From Variovorax sp. V93 (lineage in GTDB: Bacteria; Pseudomonadota; Gammaproteobacteria; Burkholderiales; Burkholderiaceae_C): a stretch of 64,000 bases of DNA. The stretch spans positions 806,001-870,000 of the forward strand of contig NZ_AP028669.1 of assembly GCF_041154485.1 (NCBI RefSeq), in the 5' to 3' direction. The notes under the pieces are model-generated. The model saw nothing but the letters and a program-made list of their open reading frames with translations. It ran no database searches and had not been told where the DNA came from. The position numbers and the translations under genes are program-made. Of the stretch, positions 42,240-49,495 are shown piece after piece. Every line of letters begins with the position of its first letter. Within the stretch, counting starts at the first letter, position 1.

Positions 42240-43651
42240 CGGCAAGCCCCTCGCGCCACATCCGCCGCGCGGCACAGGTCAGGGCCGAGGTGCAGGTGCC
42301 GGTGGCCATCGTCGGCGGCGGTGCCTGCGGGCTCACGGCCGCGCTGATGCTGGCCGATGCGGGCGTGGACTGCGTGGTGCTGGAGCGCGATGCGTTGCCG
42401 AGCGGCTCGACCGCGCTGTCCTCGGGCTTCATTCCCGCGCCCGGCACGCGCACGCAGCGGGCGCATGGCGTGCAGGACGACAGTGCCGAGCGCTTCGCCG
42501 CCGACATCCAGGCCAAGGCCCATGGCCGCGCGGCGCCCGCGCTGGTCGAGGCCTATGCGGCCGCCATCGGGCCGGCGCTCGATGCGCTGCAGGAGCGGCA
42601 CGGCCTGCAGTGGATGCTGCTCGACGGCTTTCTCTATCCGGGCCACAGCGTGCATCGGATGCATGCGCTGCCGCAGAAGACCGGCGCATCGCTGATGGCG
42701 ACACTGCAGGCGGCCGTCGAGGCCGCGGGCATTCCGGTGCTGACGCAGGCGCTGGTCGACACGCTGGTGCTCGACGACGGAGACCGCGTGATCGGCATCG
42801 ACTGTGCGCGGCCCGGCGGCAGCCGCGAAACGCTGGGCTGCGGCGCACTGCTGCTCGCCTGCAACGGCTTCGGCGGTAATTCGGAAATGGTCCGCACGCT
42901 GCTGCCCGAGATGGCCGAAGCCACCTTCGGCGGCCATGCCGGCAACGACGGCAGCGCGATCCTCTGGGGCGAAGCGCTGGGCGCACGCCTGCGCGACCTG
43001 GGCGGCTACCAGGGCCATGGCTCGTGGGTCACGCCGCAAGGCGCGCTGATGTCCTGGGCCGTGATGATGGAGGGCGGCGTACAGCTCAACCGCGAGGGGC
43101 GGCGCTTCCACGACGAGACGCAGGGCTACTCGGAAGCCGCCGTGCACGTGCTCGCGCAACCGGGCGGCATTGCATGGAACGTGTTCGACACGCCGCTGCT
43201 TGCACTGGCGCGGGGCTTTCCCGACTTCTGCGAGGCCGAAGCGGCAGGTGCGCTGCGCCGCTGCGAATCGGTGGCTGCGCTGGCGGATTGCATCGGCTGC
43301 GAGCCTTCCGCCTTGCAGGGCACGCTCGACGCCATGCGCGCCGGCACGCCGCCGCCCGATGGCCGCGTGTTCGCACGCGCACTCGAAGCGCCGTACTTCG
43401 CAGTCAAGGTCACGGGTGCGTTGTTCCACACCCAGGGCGGCCTCGACACCGCGCCCGACATGCGCGTGCTGCGGCACGACGGCACGCCCTTCGCCAACCT
43501 GTTCGCCGCCGGCGGCGCGGCGGGCGGCGTGTCGGGCGATGCGGTGTGGGGCTATCTCTCCGGCAACGGCTTGCTGAGCGCCGTGGCCGGCGGCTACATC
43601 GCGGCGCGCACGGCGGCCGCACTGATCCAATCGACGGAAGCATCCGCATGA
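42236..43651 (+). CDS. FAD-dependent dehydrogenase (fumarate-reductase/TcuA-like)
   Basis: 471 residues. The FAD Rossmann motif VAIVGGGACGLTAALMLADA sits at about 22-41, after an unusually long 21-residue polar N-terminus, and VLERDALPSGSTALSSG is the ribose/flavin loop. The C-terminus AAGGAAGGVSGDAVWGYLSG (FAD pyrophosphate site) matches the FAD_binding_2 group of fumarate reductases, ketosteroid and tricarballylate dehydrogenases. Placed between a hydrolase and a C-C lyase, it likely makes a double bond next to a carboxylate. No signal peptide, so cytoplasmic. Confidence 0.87.
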   Translation: MTASPSRHIRRAAQVRAEVQVPVAIVGGGACGLTAALMLADAGVDCVVLERDALPSGSTALSSGFIPAPGTRTQRAHGVQDDSAERFAADIQAKAHGRAAPALVEAYAAAIGPALDALQERHGLQWMLLDGFLYPGHSVHRMHALPQKTGASLMATLQAAVEAAGIPVLTQALVDTLVLDDGDRVIGIDCARPGGSRETLGCGALLLACNGFGGNSEMVRTLLPEMAEATFGGHAGNDGSAILWGEALGARLRDLGGYQGHGSWVTPQGALMSWAVMMEGGVQLNREGRRFHDETQGYSEAAVHVLAQPGGIAWNVFDTPLLALARGFPDFCEAEAAGALRRCESVAALADCIGCEPSALQGTLDAMRAGTPPPDGRVFARALEAPYFAVKVTGALFHTQGGLDTAPDMRVLRHDGTPFANLFAAGGAAGGVSGDAVWGYLSGNGLLSAVAGGYIAARTAAALIQSTEASA

Positions 43652-44511
43652 CGAATCCATCCTTCAAGACCCGGCTCGCGCGCAACGACATCGTGCTCGC
43701 ACCCGGCGTGTACGACGCCCTCAGCGCCCTCGTGGCCGAGCAGGCCGGCTTCGAGGCGCTGTACCTCTCGGGCGCATCGATCGCCTACACGCGGCTCGGC
43801 CGCTCCGACATCGGCCTGACCACCTTCACCGAGGTGGCCGACACGCTCGCGCGCATCACCGAGCGCGTGAACCTGCCCGTGATCGTCGATGCCGACACGG
43901 GCTTCGGCAACGCGCTCAACACGCAGCGCACCGTGCGCGGATTCGAGCGCGCGGGCGCGGCGATGGTGCAGATCGAGGACCAGACCTTTCCCAAGCGCTG
44001 CGGCCACCTCGACGGCAAGACCGTGGTGCCCGAGCGCGAGATGGTCGGCAAGTTGAAAGCCGCGCTGGACGCGCGCACCTCGAGCGACACGCTGATCCTC
44101 GCGCGCACCGATGCGGTCGCGGTCGAAGGGCTGGAGGCCGCGCTCGACCGCGCCGAGGCCTACCTCGCCTGCGGCGTCGATGCGCTCTTCATCGAGGCGC
44201 TGCGCTCGCCCGGGCAGATGGACGCCGCCTGCCGGCGCTTCGGCGACCGCGTGCCGCTGCTCGCCAACATGGTCGAAGGCGGCAAGACACCGATCCAGGA
44301 TGCCGATGCGCTGCAGGCCCATGGCTTTCGCATCGCGATCTTTCCGGGCGGCACCGCACGCGCCGTGGTCCATACGCTGCAAGGCTACTACGCGAGCCTG
44401 CACCGGCACCGCACCACGCAGCCGTGGCGGCCGCAGATGCTGGACTTCGACGCCCTCAACGAGGTGATCGGCACGCCGGAACTGATGCGCACCGGACAGA
44501 AGTACGACTGA
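43648..44511 (+). CDS. Isocitrate lyase/PEP mutase-family C-C lyase
   Basis: 287 residues, the size of methylisocitrate, oxaloacetate or dimethylmalate lyases. VIVDADTGFGNALNTQRTVR holds the metal-binding Asp, and the catalytic Cys is in TFPKRCGHLDGK (KRCGH at about 117-121). It should split a 2-hydroxy di- or tricarboxylate into pyruvate or glyoxylate plus another acid, ending the pathway begun upstream. Start overlaps the FAD enzyme stop as ATGA. It is the last gene of the rightward cluster, convergent with a LysR gene 9 bases away. Confidence 0.9.
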   Translation: MTNPSFKTRLARNDIVLAPGVYDALSALVAEQAGFEALYLSGASIAYTRLGRSDIGLTTFTEVADTLARITERVNLPVIVDADTGFGNALNTQRTVRGFERAGAAMVQIEDQTFPKRCGHLDGKTVVPEREMVGKLKAALDARTSSDTLILARTDAVAVEGLEAALDRAEAYLACGVDALFIEALRSPGQMDAACRRFGDRVPLLANMVEGGKTPIQDADALQAHGFRIAIFPGGTARAVVHTLQGYYASLHRHRTTQPWRPQMLDFDALNEVIGTPELMRTGQKYD

Positions 44512-44520
44512 CCTGCCGCC

Positions 44521-45408
44521 TCAGCGCAGCACGCGGACCAGCTCGTCATACACCAGCCGCACGCGCGCGGGCACCGGCGCGCGCTGCGAGCGGTAGACGT
44601 GGATCGGCCAGGGCTCTGGGGCTTCGGCTTCGAGCACCGCCACCAGCTCGCCCGACTGCAGCAGCGGCTCGGCCAGCGGCCCCACGAGCTGGCCGAAGCC
44701 CAGGCCCGCGCGCACCGCGGCGCATTCGGCATCGACGTCATCGGTGACGAAGGCCGGCGCGGCGACCGGCACCTGCCGCCCCTTGCTGAAGAACCAGGAC
44801 CACGGGCGGCCCGAGCTGCGGTCCATCAGCGCGGTGAGCGGAAAACCGGGCAGCATGTCGAGACTCTTCGGGATGCCGGTGCGCTCGACCAGCGCGGGCG
44901 CGGCCACCACGTGGAGCCGCATCTTGCCGACCGTGCGCGCAACGAAGCGCGCATCGCGGATCGGGCCCGCGCGCACGCCGATGTCGATCTGTTCGTCGAC
45001 CACGTCGGCATGCGCCTCCGACAGCCGCAGGTCGAGCACCAGGCCCGGATGCGCGGCCAGCATCGGCGCGAGCGCTTCCGGGATCAGGCGCCGGCCGAAC
45101 ACGTTGGGCGCGGTGACGCGCACCGTGCCCGCGTGCTGCGACAGCGCGCGCCGGTCGGCGCGGTGGAACAGCGCATCGACGCCGCCGACCGCGGCACGCG
45201 CGCGCTCGGCGAGCTGCCGGCCGAAATCGGTGAGCTGCACGCCGCGCGTGCTGCGGTGGAACAGCGGCTCGCCCAGTTCTTCTTCCAGCTCGCGCACCGC
45301 GCGCGTCACGACCTGCGGCGAAACGGACAGGCGCGCGGCGGCCTCGCGGAAATTGGCAGCGGCGGCGGCGGTGCAGAACACGCGCAGGGCTTCGAGACGG
45401 TTGGCCAT
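44521..45408 (-). CDS. LysR-family regulator
   Basis: 295 residues. N-terminal winged helix (LEALRVFCTAAAAANFREAA, LSVSPQVVTRAVRELEEELG) and a LysR substrate domain with GTVRVTAPNVFGRRLIPEAL. It faces the SDR gene at 45539, so it more likely controls that gene in the usual divergent LysR arrangement than the catabolic cluster it abuts at its 3' end. The divergent gap holds an ATTCC-N7-GGAAT dyad. Confidence 0.9.
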   Translation of the reverse strand: MANRLEALRVFCTAAAAANFREAAARLSVSPQVVTRAVRELEEELGEPLFHRSTRGVQLTDFGRQLAERARAAVGGVDALFHRADRRALSQHAGTVRVTAPNVFGRRLIPEALAPMLAAHPGLVLDLRLSEAHADVVDEQIDIGVRAGPIRDARFVARTVGKMRLHVVAAPALVERTGIPKSLDMLPGFPLTALMDRSSGRPWSWFFSKGRQVPVAAPAFVTDDVDAECAAVRAGLGFGQLVGPLAEPLLQSGELVAVLEAEAPEPWPIHVYRSQRAPVPARVRLVYDELVRVLR

Positions 45409-45431
45409 GGGGGGCTTTCAAGAGAAGGTGT

Positions 45432-45448
45432 ATTCCAGGTCAAGGAAT
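45432..45448. promoter_or_regulatory. Dyad in the lysR / SDR divergent promoter
   Basis: ATTCC-N7-GGAAT is a perfect short inverted repeat 24 bases before the lysR start and about 90 before the SDR start. This is the usual position of a LysR recognition site; the assignment rests on position and symmetry. Confidence 0.45.
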
Positions 45449-45538
45449 TCTGAAGTCGCCAGAGTTTCATTTACGGGAACGCGTGGATTTTCCACACTGC
45501 ATGCACTTCTTCAACAACACATCCGAAAGGAATTTCCC

Positions 45539-46297
45539 ATGACATCCGTTCAAGACAACATCCGCGGCAAGGTCGCCATCGTCACCGGCGCGAGCAGCGG
45601 GCTCGGCGAATCGACAGCGCGCCACCTGGCCGCGCGCGGCGCCAAGGTGGTGCTCGCGGCGCGCCGCACCGACCGGCTGGAGAAGGTCGTCGCCGAGATC
45701 CGCGAGGCCGGCGGCGAGGCCATCGCCGTGGCCACCGACGTGGCCAAGCGTGCCGACCTGGAGCAGCTTGCCGCAGCGACGGTCGAGGCCTTCGGCCGCA
45801 TCGACGTGCTGGTCAACAACGCGGGCGTGATGCCGCTGTCGCCGATCGAGAAGCTCAAGGTCGACGAGTGGGACCGCACCATCGACGTCAACATCAAGGG
45901 CGTGCTCTACGGCATTGCCGCGGTGCTGCCGCGCATGCAGGCCCAGGGCGGCGGCCACATCGTCAACGTCGCGTCGATTGCGGGGCTCAAGGTGTTCACG
46001 CCGATCGGCACCGTCTACAGCGCGACCAAGCATGCGGTGCGCGCCATCTCCGAAGGGCTGCGCGTCGAGATGGGCAACAGCGGCGTGCGCGTGACCATCG
46101 TCTCGCCCGGCGCGGTGGAGTCGGAGCTGAAGTTCGGCAGCACCGACGCCGAGAGCGCGGCCGGCGTGAAGGCGTTCTACGAGGCCAACCAGATTCCCGC
46201 CGATTCGGTGGCGCGCGCGGTGGTCTATGCCGTGGAGCAGCCCGCGGACGTGGACATCAACGAGGTGGTGCTGCGGCCGGTCTCGCAGGAGTTCTGA
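45539..46297 (+). CDS. Short-chain dehydrogenase/reductase (YdfG-like)
   Basis: 252 residues, classical SDR: TGASSGLG cofactor loop (about 16-23), AARRTDRLEKV suggesting NADP use, NNAGVMPLSP, and catalytic NVASIAGLKV with YSATK (Tyr about 160). The C-terminal DINEVVLRPVSQEF is typical of the YdfG/serine-3-dehydrogenase-like group of small-carbonyl reductases. It is divergent from lysR, which probably controls it. A gaaagga ribosome site precedes the ATG at 45539. Substrate unknown. Confidence 0.88.
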   Translation: MTSVQDNIRGKVAIVTGASSGLGESTARHLAARGAKVVLAARRTDRLEKVVAEIREAGGEAIAVATDVAKRADLEQLAAATVEAFGRIDVLVNNAGVMPLSPIEKLKVDEWDRTIDVNIKGVLYGIAAVLPRMQAQGGGHIVNVASIAGLKVFTPIGTVYSATKHAVRAISEGLRVEMGNSGVRVTIVSPGAVESELKFGSTDAESAAGVKAFYEANQIPADSVARAVVYAVEQPADVDINEVVLRPVSQEF

Positions 46298-46395
46298 TTC
46301 GGGAGGGCGGGGCTTGGCGGCCCCGCTGCGCACCCATTAACCTTCAACCGTAGAAGGTCATTGCCAGCCAAAAGTGCAAAGCCCCTGCAAAATAG

Positions 46396-46409
46396 AACGA
46401 CCGTTCGTT
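46396..46409. promoter_or_regulatory. TetR-type operator before the TetR gene
   Basis: AACGA-N4-TCGTT is a perfect dyad 20 bases before the TetR start, and it closely resembles operators of TetR-family regulators of fatty-acid genes (AACGAACG-like). Autoregulation is likely; control of the acyl-CoA dehydrogenase operon downstream follows by position. Confidence 0.6.
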
Positions 46410-46428
46410 TTATTCCGGAGCTTTCACG

Positions 46429-47127
46429 ATGTCTGTCAATGCCGTTCCCGCCAAGCCGGCCCGCGCCGCCCAGAAGGGCCAGCAGACCAAGGCCGTGATC
46501 GTCGACGCCGCGCTGGCGCTGGCGGCGCAGATCGGGCTCGAGGGCCTGTCGATCGGTGCCGTGGCCGAGCTCACCAAGATGAGCAAGTCGGGCGTGTTCG
46601 CCCACTTCGGCTCGCGCGAGGAACTGCAGATTTCCGTGGTGCGCGAGTATCACGCACGTTTCGAACAGGAAGTGTTCTTTCCCGCCCTCGAGGCGCCGCG
46701 CGGCCTGCCGCGCCTGCGCGCCATGTTCGCCAACTGGATGAAGCGCACCTCGGCCGAGATCGACTCGGGCTGCATCTACATCAGCGGCGCCTCCGAATTC
46801 GACGACCGTCCCGGCCCGGTGCGCGATGCGCTGGTGGAGTCGGTCAGCATCTGGCAGGCGGCCGTGCTGCGCGCGATCGTGCAGGCCAAGAGCGAAGGCC
46901 ATCTGCGCGCCGATGCCGATGAGCGGCAGCTGGCCTTCGAGATCCACGGCCTGATCCTCGCGCTGCACTACGAAGCGCGCTTCCTGCAGGTACCGGGTTC
47001 CATCGGCCGCGCCAACGTCGGCTTCGACAACATCCTGGCGCGCAGTGCCACGCCCGATGCGCCGCCCGCCGAAGCCGCGGCAGCGGCCAAGCCCGCCGCC
47101 TCCCGCCGGCTCAAGCCGGTGCGCTGA
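46429..47127 (+). CDS. TetR-family regulator of the acyl-CoA operon
   Basis: 232 residues. The helix-turn-helix (LSIGAVAELTKMSKSGVFAH) is preceded by an Ala/Lys-rich arm; the ligand domain includes YHARFEQEVFFPALEAPRGL and IDSGCIYISGASEFDDRPGP, and the C-terminus is a disordered Ala/Pro/Lys tail. The protein resembles TetR regulators found in front of beta-oxidation genes. It precedes the acyl-CoA dehydrogenase by 58 bases. The perfect dyad at 46396 is its probable operator. The ligand is probably an acyl-CoA (inference). Confidence 0.88.
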   Translation: MSVNAVPAKPARAAQKGQQTKAVIVDAALALAAQIGLEGLSIGAVAELTKMSKSGVFAHFGSREELQISVVREYHARFEQEVFFPALEAPRGLPRLRAMFANWMKRTSAEIDSGCIYISGASEFDDRPGPVRDALVESVSIWQAAVLRAIVQAKSEGHLRADADERQLAFEIHGLILALHYEARFLQVPGSIGRANVGFDNILARSATPDAPPAEAAAAAKPAASRRLKPVR

Positions 47128-47185
47128 GCGGCCCCGTTTCCCTTTTTTCTTTTTCCCTTTCAGTTTTCGACCAGGAGAGTCCCGG

Positions 47186-48982
47186 ATGCCCAGCTACAAC
47201 CCACCCTTGCGCGACATGCAGTTCGTGCTGCACGAAGTGCTCAACGTCGCCGACGAACTCAAGGCGCTTCCGGCCCATGCCGAGACCGATGCCGACACCA
47301 TCAACGCGGTGATCGAGGAGGCCGGCAAGTTTGCCGCCGAGGTGACCTTCCCGCTCAACATCAGCGGCGACGAAGAGGGCTGCACGCTCGACAAGGCCAC
47401 GCATGAAGTCAAGACGCCCAAGGGCTTCAAGGACGCCTATGCCAGGTACGTCGAAGGCGGCTGGCCCGCGCTGTCGTGCGACCCAGCCTTCGGCGGCCAG
47501 GGCCTGCCCTTCGTGGTGAACCAGTGCCTGTTCGAAATGCTCAACAGCGCCAACCAGGCCTGGACCATGTACCCCGGCCTCTCGCACGGCGCGTACGAAG
47601 CGCTGGTGGCCCACGGAACCGAAGAACAGAAGAAGACCTACCTGCCCAAGCTCACGAGCGGCGAATGGACCGGCACCATGTGCCTGACCGAGCCGCACTG
47701 CGGCACCGACCTGGGCCTGCTGCGCACCAAGGCCGAGCCGCAGGCCGATGGCACGTACCGTATCACCGGCAGCAAGATCTTCATCTCGGCCGGCGAGCAC
47801 GACATGGCCGACAACATCATCCACCTGGTGCTGGCCCGCCTGCCCGATGCGCCCAAGGGCAGCAAGGGCATCAGCCTGTTCGTGGTGCCCAAGTACAAGG
47901 TGAAGGCCGACGGCTCGCTCGGCGAGCGCAACCCGATCTTCTGCGCCGGCCTCGAGCACAAGATGGGCATCCATGGCAATGCCACCGCGCAGATCGTGAT
48001 CGAAGGCGCCACCGGTTCGCTGGTGGGCGAGCCCAACAAGGGCCTGCAGGCCATGTTCGTGATGATGAACGCCGCGCGCCTGGGCGTGGGCAACCAGTCG
48101 CTCGGCCTGACCGAAGTGGCCTACCAGAATGCGCTGGCCTACGCCAAGGACCGCATCCAGATGCGTTCGCTCTCGGGCGTGAAGGCCAAGGACAAGGAAG
48201 CCGATCCGATCATCGTGCACCCCGACGTGCGCAAGATGCTGCTCACGGCCAAGGCCTACGCCGAAGGCGGCCGCGCGCTGCAGATCTTCTGCACGCTGCT
48301 GCTCGACAAGGCGCACAACCATCCCGACGAGAAGGTGCGCAAGGATTCGGACGAACTGGTGGCGCTGCTCACGCCGATCGTCAAGGCCTTCATCACCGAC
48401 AACGGCCACATCGCGACCAACGCCTGCATGCAGGTGTTCGGCGGCCATGGCTTCATCAAGGAATGGGGCATGGAGCAGTTCGTGCGCGACAACCGCATCA
48501 ACATGATCTACGAGGGCACCAACACCATCCAGTCGCTGGACCTGCTGGGCCGCAAGGTGCTGGGCAACAACGGCGCGTCGCTCAAGAAGTTCGGCAAGCT
48601 GGTTGCGAAGCTGGTGGAGGAAGAAGGCGTGAACGAGAAGATGGCCGAGTTCATCAACCCGATCGCGGGCCTGGGCGACCAGCTCACCAAGTTCACCACC
48701 GAGATCGGCTTCAAGGGCTTCCAGAACCCCGACGAAGTGGGCGCCGCCGCGGTCGACTACCTGCGCGTGGCCGGCCACTTCGTGTTCGGCTACCTGTTCG
48801 CGCGCATGGCGCAGGTCGCGCTGCGCGAGATCGCGGCCGGCAACACCGACCCGTTCTACGTCGCCAAGCTGCAGACCGCGCGCTTCTACTTCGCCAAGCT
48901 GTTCCCCGAGACCGCGACGCTGATGCGCACCGCGCGCGCCGGCAGCAAGGTGCTGATGGACACCGACGCTGCGCTGGCCTGA
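47186..48982 (+). CDS. Acyl-CoA dehydrogenase (about 600-residue type)
   Basis: 598 residues. It oxidises acyl-CoA to 2-enoyl-CoA with FAD, passing electrons to ETF. The layout is an extra N-terminal segment (MPSYNPPLRDMQFVLHEVL), the classical dehydrogenase core, and a C-terminal extra domain typical of long bacterial members. MCLTEPHCGTDLGLLRTKAE forms the FAD/substrate loop, and the catalytic Glu is in INMIYEGTNTIQSLDL (about residue 442). The ccaggagag ribosome site fixes the start at 47186. It begins the fad operon. Confidence 0.95.
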   Translation: MPSYNPPLRDMQFVLHEVLNVADELKALPAHAETDADTINAVIEEAGKFAAEVTFPLNISGDEEGCTLDKATHEVKTPKGFKDAYARYVEGGWPALSCDPAFGGQGLPFVVNQCLFEMLNSANQAWTMYPGLSHGAYEALVAHGTEEQKKTYLPKLTSGEWTGTMCLTEPHCGTDLGLLRTKAEPQADGTYRITGSKIFISAGEHDMADNIIHLVLARLPDAPKGSKGISLFVVPKYKVKADGSLGERNPIFCAGLEHKMGIHGNATAQIVIEGATGSLVGEPNKGLQAMFVMMNAARLGVGNQSLGLTEVAYQNALAYAKDRIQMRSLSGVKAKDKEADPIIVHPDVRKMLLTAKAYAEGGRALQIFCTLLLDKAHNHPDEKVRKDSDELVALLTPIVKAFITDNGHIATNACMQVFGGHGFIKEWGMEQFVRDNRINMIYEGTNTIQSLDLLGRKVLGNNGASLKKFGKLVAKLVEEEGVNEKMAEFINPIAGLGDQLTKFTTEIGFKGFQNPDEVGAAAVDYLRVAGHFVFGYLFARMAQVALREIAAGNTDPFYVAKLQTARFYFAKLFPETATLMRTARAGSKVLMDTDAALA

Positions 48983-49024
48983 AGCCTTCGTCCGTTCTTC
49001 TCATCGTCCGACCGGGAGCCGTTC

Positions 49025-49459
49025 ATGAAATCGACGCTTGCAGCCATCGTCCTTGCCGCCACTTCCGCCGTGGCCGCGGCCCAGACCACGCCAGTGGGGC
49101 TGTGGCGCAACGTCGACGACAAGACCGGCGAGGCCAAAGCCGAGATCCGCATCGGCGAGGCCAACGGCGCGCTCATCGGCCGCATCGAGAAGTCGCTCAA
49201 GAAGGACGCCAAGCCCGATGCGATCTGCGACGAATGCAGCGACGACCGCAAGGGCAAGCCCATCACCGGGCTCGACATCATCCGCGGCGGCAGGAAGGCC
49301 GAAGGCAAGGACGTCTGGGAAGGCGGAAAGATCCTCGACCCCGAGAACGGCAAGGAATACCGCGCGAGCTTCACGCCGATCGAAGGCGGCAAGAAGCTCG
49401 AGGTGCGTGGCTACTTGGGCCCTTTCTGGCGTACCCAGACCTGGAACCGTGTCCAGTAG
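49025..49459 (+). CDS. DUF2147 secreted protein
   Basis: 144 residues. The signal peptide MKSTLAAIVLAATSAVAAAQ is cut at about residue 20, so it is periplasmic. The mature protein begins TTPVGLWRNVDDKTGEAKAE and ends in YLGPFWRTQTWNRVQ, both typical of DUF2147, a lipocalin-like beta-barrel family of unknown job. Two cysteines in ICDECSDDRKGKPITGL may pair or bind metal. It sits between the acyl-CoA dehydrogenase and the FadN-type gene with short gaps, so it is co-expressed with beta-oxidation genes for no obvious reason. Confidence 0.9.
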   Translation: MKSTLAAIVLAATSAVAAAQTTPVGLWRNVDDKTGEAKAEIRIGEANGALIGRIEKSLKKDAKPDAICDECSDDRKGKPITGLDIIRGGRKAEGKDVWEGGKILDPENGKEYRASFTPIEGGKKLEVRGYLGPFWRTQTWNRVQ

Positions 49460-49495
49460 ACCGCCGCGTTTTCAATCCAAGAAATACCAATCAAC

